Under the pieces are notes generated by a model. The model did no database searches. It was not told the origin of the DNA and saw nothing but the letters and a program-made list of their open reading frames with translations. A DNA stretch of 64,000 nucleotides from the NCBI GenBank assembly GCA_034664125.1, contig JAXDIG010000015.1, positions 1 to 64,000 on the forward strand. Reading direction: 5' to 3'. Below are positions 45,478 to 53,830 of this stretch, in pieces. The position numbers were made by a program, and so were the translations under genes. The stretch is from JACVRW01 sp034664125 (GTDB taxonomy: Bacteria > Actinomycetota > Thermoleophilia > Solirubrobacterales > Thermoleophilaceae). Within the stretch, counting starts at the first letter, position 1, and every line of letters begins with the position of its first letter.

Positions 45478-46850
45478 GCGACGCCTGGATCGTCGGCGGC
45501 GCGCTGCGCGACGAGCTGCTCGGCCGGCCGGTGCGCGACGTCGACGTGGCCGTGGCCGGGGACCCGGCGCGGGCCGCCCGGGCGCTGGCGGCGGACGTGC
45601 GCGGGCCGGTGTTCCGGCTCTCGGAGGCATTCGGCGCCTGGCGGGTGATCGACCGGCGCGTCGAGCGCGTCTACGACTTCGCGCCGCTGCAGGGCGGGAC
45701 GATCGAGGAGGACCTGGCGAAGCGCGACTTCACGGTCAACGCGATGGCGCGGCCGGTGGCCCTCGAGGCGCTGGCGGGCGCCGACGCCGCCGCGGACCTC
45801 ATCGACCCCCTCGGCGGCCGCGCCGATCTGGAGGCGGGCATCCTGCGCGTGCTCGGCGCCGGAGCTTACGAGAGCGACCCTTTGCGCGCGCTGCGCCTGG
45901 CGCGCTTCGCCGCCGAGCTCGGGTTCGCGCCGGAGCCGGACACCGAGCGGCTCACCCGCGCGGCCGCCCCGCGCGTGGCCGATGCGGCCGGCGAGCGGGT
46001 GTTCGGCGAGCTGCGCCGCCTCGTCATCGCGGGCGGCGCCCTCCCCGGCCTCGAGCTGGCCGACCGCCTGGACGTGCTCGACGCGGTGCTCCCCGAGCTG
46101 ACGGCCCTCCACGGCGTGGGCCAGAGCGACTACCACCACCTCGACGTGTACGACCACACGCTCGAGGTGCTGGCTCAGCTGATCGAGGTCGAGAGTCACC
46201 TCGACGAGCTGTTCGGCGCGGACGCCGACCGCCTGCGCGCCGTGCTGGCCGAGCCGCTCGCCGACGACCTGACCCGCGGCCAGGCGCTGCGCTTCGGGGC
46301 GCTCTTGCATGACATCGGCAAGCCGGTCACACGCGGCGTGCGCGCGGACGGCCGCATCACGTTCATGGGACACGACGCGGCCGGCGAGCGGATGGTCCGC
46401 GACCTCGCTCGCCGCCTGCGCACCAGCGAACGCTTCGCGCGCTTCGCCGCCGGGCTCACCCGCCACCACCTGGTGCTCGGCTTCCTCGTCCACGAGCGGC
46501 CGCTCGACCGCGCCCAGGTCTACCGCTACCTGCGCCGCACGGCGCCGGTCGAGGTGGAGGTGACGCTGCTGTCGTGCGCCGACCGGCTCGCCACCCAGGG
46601 GCGCAGGGGGGACGAGGCCACGGCGGTCCACCTCGAGCTGGCGCGTGAGCTGATGGGCGCGGCGCTCGACTGGCGCGAGCAGGGGCCGCCGCGCGTGCCG
46701 GTGCGCGGCGACGAGCTGGCTCAGGAGCTCGGGATCGAGCCCGGGCCGGAGCTGGGCAGGCTGCTCGGCGAGCTGGAGCAGGCCGCCTACGCGGGCGAGG
46801 CCGCCACACGCGAGCAGGCCATCGCGCTGGCACGTAGGCTGCGCGCGTGA
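45474..46850 (+). CDS. tRNA nucleotidyltransferase / poly(A) polymerase family protein with HD domain
   Basis: 458 residues. Class II nucleotidyltransferase head: IVGGALRDELLGRPVRDVDV (GG and DxD) and LAKRDFTVNAMA; neck RILRVLGAGAYESDPLRALR; then an HD domain with LLHDIGKP. Most likely the CCA-adding enzyme that completes tRNA 3' ends, with an HD phosphohydrolase module. An A-adding or pure poly(A) role cannot be excluded from sequence alone. GTG overlaps alr; stop overlaps corA. Confidence 0.88.
   Translation: MSDAWIVGGALRDELLGRPVRDVDVAVAGDPARAARALAADVRGPVFRLSEAFGAWRVIDRRVERVYDFAPLQGGTIEEDLAKRDFTVNAMARPVALEALAGADAAADLIDPLGGRADLEAGILRVLGAGAYESDPLRALRLARFAAELGFAPEPDTERLTRAAAPRVADAAGERVFGELRRLVIAGGALPGLELADRLDVLDAVLPELTALHGVGQSDYHHLDVYDHTLEVLAQLIEVESHLDELFGADADRLRAVLAEPLADDLTRGQALRFGALLHDIGKPVTRGVRADGRITFMGHDAAGERMVRDLARRLRTSERFARFAAGLTRHHLVLGFLVHERPLDRAQVYRYLRRTAPVEVEVTLLSCADRLATQGRRGDEATAVHLELARELMGAALDWREQGPPRVPVRGDELAQELGIEPGPELGRLLGELEQAAYAGEAATREQAIALARRLRA
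46835..46840 (+). promoter_or_regulatory. -10 box for leaderless corA
   Basis: TAGGCT lies exactly six bases before the GTG at 46847, inside the end of the upstream coding region. Confidence 0.45.
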
Positions 46851-47821
46851 TCGTCGACACGGCGGTGTACGAGGACGGGCGCCGGCGGGACGGCAACGTC
46901 GGCGTGCACGAGGCGATGGAGGCCTGCCGCCGGCCGAATCACTTCACCTGGATCGGCCTCTACGAGCCGACCGAGGAGGAGTTCGAGTCGATCCGCACCG
47001 AGTTCGACCTGCACGAGCTGGCCGTGGAGGACGCGATCCACGCCCACGAGCGGCCGAAGCTCGAGGTCTACGGCGAGATGGTCTTCATCGTCCTCAAGAC
47101 GGCCCGCTACGTGGATCCAACCGAGGTCATAACGCTCGGCGAGATCCTCGTCTTCCTCGGCCACGACTACATCATCACCGTTCGTCACGGCGAGGCGAGC
47201 GAGCTGAAGGACGTCCGGCGGGCGCTCGAGGAGCAGCCGGAGCTGCTGAAGCACGGGCCCGGAGCCGTGCTGCACGCGGTCGTCGACCGCGTGGTGGACG
47301 ACTACGCCCCCGCCATCGACGGCCTCGGCCAGGACATCGACGAGGTCGAGGACGAGGTGTTCTCCGGCACCCGCGCCAACCCGGCTGAGCGCATCTACAA
47401 GCTCAAGCGCGAGGTGGTCCAGTTCTCCCACGCGGTCGGACCGTTGGTGGACCCCATCATGCAGCTCGCGCGCGGCAAGTATGCGGTGATCCACCCCGAC
47501 GTCCGCACCTACTTCCGCGACGTCAACGACCACCTGCTGCGCGCACACGACCAGCTCGACGGCTACCGCGACCTGCTTACGAGCATCCTCGAGGCGAACC
47601 TCGCTCAGGTGACCGTGCGCCAGAACCAGGACGTGCGCAAGATCTCGGCGTTCGTGGCGATCCTCGCGGTGCCGACCGCGATCGCGGGCATCTACGGGAT
47701 GAACTTCGAGCACATGCCCGAGCTGACGTGGGAGTTCGGCTACCCCGCCGTCCTCGCCGCGATGGCCTTCATCTGCTTCATGCTCTACCGCTACTTCAAG
47801 AAGGTCGGCTGGCTCGAATAG
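46847..47821 (+). CDS. corA: CorA-family Mg2+/Co2+ transporter
   Basis: 324 residues. A large cytoplasmic alpha/beta funnel and long helix, then two C-terminal transmembrane helices with the selectivity motif YGMNF at the end of TM1 and a basic tail (YRYFKKVGW). Forms a pentameric divalent-cation channel. GTG overlaps the upstream stop, though it also has its own -10 box. Confidence 0.94.
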   Translation: MIVDTAVYEDGRRRDGNVGVHEAMEACRRPNHFTWIGLYEPTEEEFESIRTEFDLHELAVEDAIHAHERPKLEVYGEMVFIVLKTARYVDPTEVITLGEILVFLGHDYIITVRHGEASELKDVRRALEEQPELLKHGPGAVLHAVVDRVVDDYAPAIDGLGQDIDEVEDEVFSGTRANPAERIYKLKREVVQFSHAVGPLVDPIMQLARGKYAVIHPDVRTYFRDVNDHLLRAHDQLDGYRDLLTSILEANLAQVTVRQNQDVRKISAFVAILAVPTAIAGIYGMNFEHMPELTWEFGYPAVLAAMAFICFMLYRYFKKVGWLE

Positions 47822-47832
47822 GGTCCGCTGCC

Positions 47833-48243
47833 ATGACCGACGACTGCATCTTCTGCAAGATCGTGGCCGGCGAGCTGCCCTCGGAAACCGTCTCCGAAGA
47901 CGAGCACACGGTCGCGTTCATGGATCTGAACCCGTGGACGCGCGGCCACGCCCTCGTGGTGCCGCGGCGGCACTCGCGCAACCTCTACGAGGTCGACGAC
48001 GCCGACCTCGGGTACGCCGCCCTAGCGGCCAAGCGGCTGGCGCTGCGGATGCGCGACCGCCTGGGCTGCGACGGCGTGAACCTGCTCAACTGCTGCGAGC
48101 CGGCCGCCTGGCAGACCGTCTTCCACACGCATGTCCACGTGATCCCGCGCTATGACGACGATCCGCTGCAACTGCCGGTCCGGCCGCGCCCGGCCGAACA
48201 AGGCGAGCTGGCCCAGGTGGCGGCCGAGCTGCGCGACGGCTGA
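47833..48243 (+). CDS. HIT family hydrolase
   Basis: 136 residues. DDCIFCKIVAGELPSE at the N-terminus and the histidine triad HTHVHVIPR (HxHxH) near residue 98. Hydrolyses nucleoside phosphoramidates or dinucleotides. TAGGGT (47819-47824), which includes the corA stop, lies eight bases before the ATG, so a separate near-leaderless transcript is likely. Confidence 0.93.
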   Translation: MTDDCIFCKIVAGELPSETVSEDEHTVAFMDLNPWTRGHALVVPRRHSRNLYEVDDADLGYAALAAKRLALRMRDRLGCDGVNLLNCCEPAAWQTVFHTHVHVIPRYDDDPLQLPVRPRPAEQGELAQVAAELRDG

Positions 48244-48273
48244 TCGTTCCGCCCTTCCGCCGCCGACTGCTGG

Positions 48274-48370
48274 TAGTTTGGTGCCCGTTGGGCCGGTTTT
48301 TGCCGGCGTAGTTCGTGATATGCGTGCATCGGGACTCGCAGGACCGGGCACACGCAGGAAGGGGCAGCAC
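48274..48370 (+). promoter_or_regulatory. Promoter and long 5' leader of the cold-shock gene
   Basis: TAGTTT (48274-48279) is a plausible -10. About 85 nt of leader follow, including a GCCGG-(T-rich)-CCGGC hairpin near 48291-48307 and an AAGGGG ribosome site before the GTG at 48371. Long structured leaders are typical of cold-shock genes; a thermosensing role is inferred. Confidence 0.45.
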
Positions 48371-48574
48371 GTGCCTACCGGAACCGTGAAGTGGTTCAAC
48401 GACGAAAAGGGCTTCGGCTTCATCACACCTGATGAAGGGGATCGGGACCTGTTCGTCCACTACAGCGGCATCGATGGCCAGGGCTTCAAGTCGCTCGCCG
48501 AGAACTCGAAGGTGGAGTACGAGGAGGAGACGGGTGACAAGGGACCAAAGGCGGTGAATGTGCGCCTCATCTGA
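48371..48574 (+). CDS. Cold-shock protein
   Basis: 67 residues, a single CSD. GTVKWFNDEKGFGFITPDEG with RNP1 (KGFGFI) and DLFVHYSGI with RNP2 (LFVHY) are intact. Binds single-stranded RNA and melts structure. GTG start with AAGGGG upstream. IF-1 follows 14 bp later, another small OB-fold RNA-binding protein. Confidence 0.96.
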   Translation: MPTGTVKWFNDEKGFGFITPDEGDRDLFVHYSGIDGQGFKSLAENSKVEYEEETGDKGPKAVNVRLI

Positions 48575-48588
48575 GGCGCCTACCAATC

Positions 48589-48807
48589 GTGCCCAAGGAA
48601 GAGAAGATTGAGATGGAGGGCGAGATCGTCGAGGCCCTCCCAAATACGATGTTCAAGGTCCAGCTCGACAATGGGCACGAAGTCCTCGGACACATCTCAG
48701 GCAAGATGCGGCGGCACTACATCCGCATCCTGCCCGGAGACCGGGTCAAGATCGAGCTATCTCCGTACGACCTCGACCGGGGACGGATCACCTACAGGTA
48801 CAAGTGA
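48589..48807 (+). CDS. infA: Translation initiation factor IF-1
   Basis: 72 residues, canonical: EEKIEMEGEIVEALPNTMFK, then VQLDNGHEVLGHISGKMRRH and PGDRVKIELSPYDLDRGRIT. Binds the ribosomal A site during initiation. Not followed by rpmJ-rpsM-rpsK, where actinobacterial infA normally sits, so it may be a relocated or second copy. Probably transcribed with the cold-shock gene. Confidence 0.96.
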   Translation: MPKEEKIEMEGEIVEALPNTMFKVQLDNGHEVLGHISGKMRRHYIRILPGDRVKIELSPYDLDRGRITYRYK

Positions 48808-48853
48808 GGAGGGCGCGCAACTCGGGAAAGGCCCGAGTGTTGCTATCCCGGCC

Positions 48854-49561
48854 ATGAAGCGAATCCTGCTGCTGATTTCCGTTGTCTCGCTGGCGCTCGC
48901 GCTGGCCCCGGCCGCGTCCGCGCGTGTCGTGGAGCTAGGCGCGGTGCCGAACAACAACGTCACGCCGAGCTGCCCGGCCGACCCGTGCGAGGCCGCGGTG
49001 CGCGTGACCGCGCTGCAGGGCCGGATCGCCGGCGGGCGCAAGAACCCGTTCTACATCCGCCGGGACGGCTACATCGTCGCCTTCACGGTGCAGCTCTCCA
49101 AGCCCAGCGACGAGCAGATCGCGTTCTTCAACGACAACTTCGGCACCCCGCCCCAGGTGCGGCTCTCCGTGCTGCGCCGGGGCGACACCCGCAAGACGCG
49201 CCTCAACTACCGCCTGATCTCGCAGAGCGACATCTTCGACGTCGACAAGTACCTGGGCTCGAGCCCGACGTTCGTGCTCGATCCGCCGATGCGCGTGAAG
49301 AAGACGAACTGGATCGCCATCACGGTCCCGACGTGGGCGCCGATCTTCGCGAACAACCTGACGAACTCGGACTGGTGGCGCTCCTCGCGGGCGAGGGAGC
49401 ACTGCGAGCCGCCGCGCAGCCTGGACCAGTTCGCGCTGCAGGAGCTGCGCAAGGTGAGCATCTTCGGGTGCACGTACCACAAGGCGAGGCTGCTCTACAC
49501 GGCCACGTACGTGCCCGACCCGCAGCCGACGGTCAAGACCGACGACGGCACGCCCAACTAG
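48854..49561 (+). CDS. Secreted hypothetical protein
   Basis: 235 residues with a signal peptide (MKRILLLISVVSLALALAPA, cleavage near ASA). The mature protein has four cysteines, two of them close together near the N-terminus (CPADPC), and is rich in beta strands. No family recognised. Not part of any clear operon. Confidence 0.72.
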   Translation: MKRILLLISVVSLALALAPAASARVVELGAVPNNNVTPSCPADPCEAAVRVTALQGRIAGGRKNPFYIRRDGYIVAFTVQLSKPSDEQIAFFNDNFGTPPQVRLSVLRRGDTRKTRLNYRLISQSDIFDVDKYLGSSPTFVLDPPMRVKKTNWIAITVPTWAPIFANNLTNSDWWRSSRAREHCEPPRSLDQFALQELRKVSIFGCTYHKARLLYTATYVPDPQPTVKTDDGTPN

Positions 49562-49576
49562 GCCCCTAGGGGCTTT
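49562..49576 (+). terminator. Small palindrome with short T-run
   Basis: GCCCC-TA-GGGGC followed by TTT immediately after the stop of the secreted protein gene. The two-base loop is too tight unless the stem opens, so it is a weak terminator candidate. Confidence 0.3.
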
Positions 49577-49596
49577 CGCCGGCTTCCCACCCGCGC

Positions 49597-49602
49597 TAGC
49601 AT
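49597..49602 (+). promoter_or_regulatory. -10 box for leaderless start at 49609
   Basis: TAGCAT lies exactly six bases before the GTG at 49609, with no ribosome site. Confidence 0.5.
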
Positions 49603-49608
49603 CGAGAC

Positions 49609-49956
49609 GTGACCACCGAGGGGTGGATCTTCATGGTCGGCTTTCGCGTTTTCGACGTCGGCCTGCTGATCGTGTGGCTGATCTGGTTCTTCCGGCTGCG
49701 CGACGATGACGACGATTCACACGGCGAAGACGGCGGCGGAGGCGAGGGCCCGGGCCCGCGTCCCGAGAAGGACGGCCCGGGCGGAGACGGCATCAGGCTG
49801 CCGCTCGGCCGTTGGGGACTTGGCCGTGGCCGCGACCGCTCTCACGGCGGCCCGGCCCGGCCCTCCCGGCGGCGCGGAGCGGAGCCTCAGCTGCCCAAGC
49901 CGCTGCCGTCGCGCGTGCGGCGGCCACGGTCGCCGCTGCCGACGCACCGCAGCTAG
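49609..49956 (+). CDS. Small membrane protein with charged, Pro/Gly/Arg-rich tail
   Basis: 115 residues. One transmembrane helix near the N-terminus (VFDVGLLIVWLIWFFRL), an acidic patch (DDDDD), then a long Gly/Pro/Arg-rich tail that is probably disordered and ends at the edge of repeat copy B. The helix looks genuine; the tail composition is close to what random GC-rich sequence gives, so the true C-terminus is less certain. No family recognised. Confidence 0.6.
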   Translation: MTTEGWIFMVGFRVFDVGLLIVWLIWFFRLRDDDDDSHGEDGGGGEGPGPRPEKDGPGGDGIRLPLGRWGLGRGRDRSHGGPARPSRRRGAEPQLPKPLPSRVRRPRSPLPTHRS

Positions 49957-49965
49957 CTTCGGCCA

Positions 49966-50241
49966 GCCGCGAACCGCAAACAGCGGCTGGGGAAGGGCTG
50001 GGATGCACAACCCGCCCCACCCCCCGGCTCTACGGCAGGTGGGTCGGCTTTAGCCGGGATACGCGCTCGGATACGGCCCGCCCGGCGGTCCAGCCGCGGG
50101 GCGGGCTGCTTTGAGACGCGCTGGGATGGCAAATGCGGCCCGGGCTCGCCGCAGCTGCCGCGAACGCGACGTTTACACCGACGTCGTCCACCCTTGAAGG
50201 CCCGTGGCACCTCCTTGCCTGCCGTCCAGTCACGTTTGTCT
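49966..50241 (-). repeat. Dispersed 276-bp intergenic repeat, copy B (inverted)
   Basis: Reverse-complement partner of 30990-31265. The GC hairpin is kept here as 50076-50083 with 50099-50106, using partly different bases. Lies between two convergent genes. On the plus strand the copy ends at TCTCACCCAGAGGCG (50239-50253); a near-identical TCTCACCGAGAGGCG (31301-31315) lies just beyond copy A. Confidence 0.85.
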
Positions 50242-50268
50242 CACCCAGAGGCGTCGGGAGCGCTTCGG

Positions 50269-50595
50269 CTAGCCGCAAGCCCCGGGGTTGTCGTTGCAGA
50301 ACTGCTCGAACCGCTCCGCCGGGCTGTCCTGCGGCGGCGGAGTGTCGTTCTGGGGCGTGTCCGTGGGTATTTCGAGCGGCGGCGGAGTGGGGGTGTCGCC
50401 GTCGGTGGGCGGCGGGGCGATCTCGCTCGTGGGCGTGCTTTCGGTTTGCGGCGCCGGCTCCGGCTTGTCGGTTTCCGGGATCGTGAGCTCGGGCGCCGTC
50501 GGCGGAGGGTCGGCGGACGATTCCTGGTCGCCGCCGCAGCCGGCGCTCAGTACGGCCAGCGAGAGCAGCAGCAGCGCGAGGAGGCGTGCCGTCAG
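50269..50595 (-). CDS. Proline/threonine-rich lipoprotein
   Basis: About 108 residues. A hydrophobic signal (RLLALLLLSLAVLSAGC) ends in lipobox LSAGC, followed by an acidic Pro/Thr/Glu-rich spacer and a C-terminal ERFEQFCNDNPGACG with two cysteines. No ATG, GTG or TTG lies just before the signal. A CTG overlapping the stop of the upstream gene (CTGA) is the natural position; ATG at 50679 would add 28 residues and overlap that gene by 88 bp. Function unknown. Confidence 0.65.
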   Translation of the reverse strand: MTARLLALLLLSLAVLSAGCGGDQESSADPPPTAPELTIPETDKPEPAPQTESTPTSEIAPPPTDGDTPTPPPLEIPTDTPQNDTPPPQDSPAERFEQFCNDNPGACG

Positions 50596-50861
50596 CGCTC
50601 GACGGCGGGCAGCCGCCGGCCGCAGTGAGGGCAGTCGTTCAGGTCCTTCTGAACCAGTTGCTCGAGCGAGCAGCCGCATAGCCGCAGGTTCTCGATCGAG
50701 TACGGGAGGTTGCTCGGCGACGGCGCCAGCGGCAGCAGCGCGCTGACCACCTTCAGCTCCTCGCCGCTCTCCCGGTCGACGTAGCGCTTGCCCGGGACGG
50801 CCTCGCGAATGATCTCGCGATCCGAGCGTGCGCGCAGGCGATACTTCTGGCGGGCGGGCAT
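50592..50861 (-). CDS. Small protein with C-terminal zinc-ribbon-like motif
   Basis: 89 residues. Near the C-terminus CGC and CPHC are spaced as in a zinc ribbon (NLRLCGCSLEQ, then NDCPHCGRRL). The N-terminal half is basic and beta-rich. TATCCT (50871-50876, minus strand) lies nine bases before the ATG. Coupled to the lipoprotein gene. May bind nucleic acid or a metal; not recognised further. Confidence 0.68.
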   Translation of the reverse strand: MPARQKYRLRARSDREIIREAVPGKRYVDRESGEELKVVSALLPLAPSPSNLPYSIENLRLCGCSLEQLVQKDLNDCPHCGRRLPAVER

Positions 50862-50907
50862 GGGCGCGGAAGGATAGCTGCCGATATCCCGGAAAGAGCC
50901 TGCGGCC

Positions 50908-52374
50908 ATGCGCATCCTGATCTTCCACGGATACCTGCTCCGGGGCACCGGCAGCAACATCTACAACGCCAGCCTGGTGCGCGCCCTGGCGGGCCTCGGG
51001 CACGAGGTCGACCTGCTCTGTCAGGACCGCACCTGGGAGGCCCCTGAGGGCGTGACGGTCCACAACCCGGACATCGGCAGGGTCCTGCCGGTGTACGTTG
51101 CCGACCGCTACGAGGGCTTCGACGCCAAGCCGTACGCGGAGTTGAGCGATGCGGAGCTGGAGCATTACCTCGCAGCGAACGTAGCGGCAGTGCAGGACGC
51201 TCCCACGCCCGACGTGGCGCTCGCGAACCACCTGGTGATGGGACCGGCGATCCTCGCCCGCGGCCTGGCCGGCCGAGCGCCCTACGCGATGAAGGTGCAC
51301 GGCAGCGCGCTGGAGTACACCGTGCGCCCGCACCGCGAGCGCTTCCTGCCCTACGCGCTGGAGGGCGTCAGGGGCGCGGAGGGGGTCCTGGTCGGCTCGC
51401 GCCACACGGCGGAGAGCCTGTGGGAGGTGCTGGCCGACGAGCCGTCGCTGCCCGACCGGACTCGGCTGGGGCCGCCCGGCGTGGACGTGCACACCTTCAG
51501 GCCCGGGGTCGCGGACCTGGCGAAGCTCGCCCACCGCGTCGGGTCCGGCGACACCGCGTCCTGGGGCGGCGAGGCCGGCGCCGCCGACGCGCTGCTGTCG
51601 CTCGACCCGCGCACGGACCGGATCGTGAGCTACGTCGGGAAGCTGATCGTCTCCAAGGGGGTCGACCTGCTGCTCGCGGCCTGGCCGCTCGTGGTCGCCC
51701 GCGTGCCCGAGGCGCGCCTGGTGATCGTCGGCTTCGGCACCTACCGCGAGGCGCTGGGCCGCTTCGTCGACGCGCTGCGGCGCCGCGACCTCGACGACCT
51801 GCGGGACATCGCGGCGCGCGGGCGCGAGCTCGAGGGCGGGCCGCCCGGGAGGCTGAAGTACCTCAGCGCGTTCCTCGAGGGGGTGGGGGACGACTGGCTC
51901 GCCGCCGCGCCCGCGGCCGCCGACCGAGTTCACTTCACCGGCCGCCTCGAGCACGACGACCTGCCCCTGCTGCTGCCCGCCTGTGAGGCGCAGGTAATGC
52001 CGAGCACGTTCCCCGAGGCGTTCGGCATGGTGGCGGCCGAGGCGGCGGCGTGCGGCGCGCTGCCGCTGTCGGCGGGGCACTCCGGCATGGCGGAGGTCAC
52101 GGCGACGCTGGCCCCGGCGCTGCCTCCCGAGCTGCGCCCGCTGCTGTCGTTCGACGTCGGTGCGCAGGCGGTCGAGCAGATCGCGTCCAAGCTGATCGCG
52201 TGGCTCACGCTCGACCCCGCCGAGCGCGAGCGCGCCAGCGCCGCGCTCGCAGCCGAAGCGGCGCGCCGCTACTCGTGGGAGAGCGTGGCCGAAGGGGTGA
52301 TCGCGGCGGCCCAGGGGCGCCTCGACGCTCTGCCCCATCCGGCTCCCCCAGCGGATAATGTTCCCGCCCCGTGA
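50908..52374 (+). CDS. Glycosyltransferase family 4 protein
   Basis: 488 residues. GT-B fold: MRILIFHGYLLRGTGSNIYN at the N-terminus, an acceptor domain to about 230, then a GT4 donor domain with VSYVGKLIVSKGVDLLLAAW, FTGRLEHDDLPLLLP and the sugar-nucleotide motif PSTFPEAFGMVAAEAAACG (ExFGxxxxE). Transfers a sugar to an unknown acceptor. A 60-residue insertion near 285-330 is longer than usual. Its stop overlaps the cytochrome c start (GTGA). Confidence 0.9.
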   Translation: MRILIFHGYLLRGTGSNIYNASLVRALAGLGHEVDLLCQDRTWEAPEGVTVHNPDIGRVLPVYVADRYEGFDAKPYAELSDAELEHYLAANVAAVQDAPTPDVALANHLVMGPAILARGLAGRAPYAMKVHGSALEYTVRPHRERFLPYALEGVRGAEGVLVGSRHTAESLWEVLADEPSLPDRTRLGPPGVDVHTFRPGVADLAKLAHRVGSGDTASWGGEAGAADALLSLDPRTDRIVSYVGKLIVSKGVDLLLAAWPLVVARVPEARLVIVGFGTYREALGRFVDALRRRDLDDLRDIAARGRELEGGPPGRLKYLSAFLEGVGDDWLAAAPAAADRVHFTGRLEHDDLPLLLPACEAQVMPSTFPEAFGMVAAEAAACGALPLSAGHSGMAEVTATLAPALPPELRPLLSFDVGAQAVEQIASKLIAWLTLDPAERERASAALAAEAARRYSWESVAEGVIAAAQGRLDALPHPAPPADNVPAP

Positions 52375-53054
52375 GCCTCGCCCGGAACACGGCAAAGCCG
52401 CTGCTCGCGGCGCTGGTGGCGGCAGCCGTTGCGTTGCCGCTGGCCGCGTGCGGGCGCGACGAGCCCGATCTGACCAAGGGAAAGGCGCTGTTCACGCAGA
52501 AGTGCGGGTCGTGTCACGCCCTTCAGAGGGCCGGCACGCAGGGCCAGACCGGCCCTGATCTCGACACCGCCTTCCGGGCGGCGCTGGAGAAGGGCATCAG
52601 CCGCGACACCGTCGAGGGCATCGTCCACAAGCAGGTCCTCCATCCGCGCCGCAACAGCGTGATGCCGGCGGGGCTGGTCAAGGGCAAGGACGCCACGGAC
52701 CTGGCGGCCTACGTCAGCTTCGCCGTGGACCGGCCCGGCGAGGACCAGGGCGCCCTCGCCGAGGCGGGCCTCGCGGGGGCGACCACCGGCGAGCAGATCT
52801 TCACGGCCGCCGGCTGCGCCGGCTGCCACAAGCTCTCAAAGGCGGGGGCTACCGGCACCATCGGCCCGAGCCTCGACGACCTGGCGTCGTCCGGCGACAT
52901 CAAGGGCTCGCCCGCGGACTACGTGAGGCAGTCGCTGCTGGAGCCGGACGCCGTCGTGACCAAGGGGTTCCAGCCCGGCGTGATGCCCTCCTTCAAGGGC
53001 AAGCTCACGGACAAGCAGATCCAGGCGCTGGTGCAGTACCTGCTGGGCAATTAG
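52371..53054 (+). CDS. Diheme cytochrome c lipoprotein
   Basis: 227 residues. Lipobox LPLAAC (Cys27) and two c-type heme sites, CGSCH (45-49) and CAGCH (149-153), each followed by a possible Met ligand (SVMPAG, GVMPSF). The halves resemble each other, as after domain duplication. A periplasmic-side electron carrier, plausibly feeding the caa3 oxidase nearby. TAATGT (52356-52361) lies nine bases before the GTG. Stop overlaps that of the convergent IMPase. Confidence 0.93.
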   Translation: MSLARNTAKPLLAALVAAAVALPLAACGRDEPDLTKGKALFTQKCGSCHALQRAGTQGQTGPDLDTAFRAALEKGISRDTVEGIVHKQVLHPRRNSVMPAGLVKGKDATDLAAYVSFAVDRPGEDQGALAEAGLAGATTGEQIFTAAGCAGCHKLSKAGATGTIGPSLDDLASSGDIKGSPADYVRQSLLEPDAVVTKGFQPGVMPSFKGKLTDKQIQALVQYLLGN

Positions 53055-53830
53055 CCCGTCACCAGGGGGCGAAGCTCGGCGAGCAGGTCGGCGCCGGAGG
53101 CGGCGATCATGCCAGGCCAGCCGTCGTCGAGCCAGTCGACGCTCCCGCCGGCCTCCTCCACGAGCAGGCGGCCGGCGGCCCAGTCCCAGTGCTGCAGGCC
53201 GCGCTCGAAGAACGCGTCCACGCGGCCGGCGGCCAGCCAGGCCAGGTCGAGCGCCGCCGCGCCGGCGCGGCGGATGTCGCGCGCGCGGGGGAGCAGCGCG
53301 CGGATCACGTCGGCCTGGGCCGCCCGGCGGGCGGGCTCGTAGGAGAAGCCAGTGGCCACGAGCGCCTGGGCGAGCGGGCGCTGCGGGCGCACGTGCAGCG
53401 CGCGGCGCTCGGGCTCGCGCTCGCTGAGCACGAAAGCCCCCTCGCCGCGCACGGCGTAGAAGGTTTCCCCGTTGATCGGGGAGTGGACCACGCCGACGGC
53501 CAGGCCGTCTCCGTCCTCGAGTGCCACGCTGACCGCCCAGGCCGGGAAGCCATACAGGAAGTTGATGGTGCCGTCGAGCGGGTCGACCACCCAGCGTCGC
53601 CCGCTGGCGGCCTGCGAGCGCGAGCCCTCCTCGGCCACGAGGCCGTCCTGCGGCCGCTCAGCCTCGAGCAGCTCGCGGATCGCCCGCTCGGCCTCGCGGT
53701 CGGCATCCGAAACCAGGTCCGTGGACGAGGACTTCGACGCGACCCCCTCGGGCGGCCGCTCGTAGTAGGACAGCAGCACCTCGCCGGCCGCGCGCGCGGC
53801 GCGCTCGGCCAGCTCGAGGTCGGAGTTCAC
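53051..53830 (-). CDS. Inositol monophosphatase family protein
   Basis: 259 residues. Metal site 1 GLVAEEGS and DPLDGTINFLYG, and C-terminal WDWAAGRLLVEEAGG, are the two family signatures. Could hydrolyse inositol phosphate, histidinol phosphate, fructose bisphosphate or PAP; sequence alone does not decide. The GTG start overlaps the stop of the 35-residue gene, so it reads as the last gene of the cox operon. Confidence 0.92.
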   Translation of the reverse strand: MNSDLELAERAARAAGEVLLSYYERPPEGVASKSSSTDLVSDADREAERAIRELLEAERPQDGLVAEEGSRSQAASGRRWVVDPLDGTINFLYGFPAWAVSVALEDGDGLAVGVVHSPINGETFYAVRGEGAFVLSEREPERRALHVRPQRPLAQALVATGFSYEPARRAAQADVIRALLPRARDIRRAGAAALDLAWLAAGRVDAFFERGLQHWDWAAGRLLVEEAGGSVDWLDDGWPGMIAASGADLLAELRPLVTG

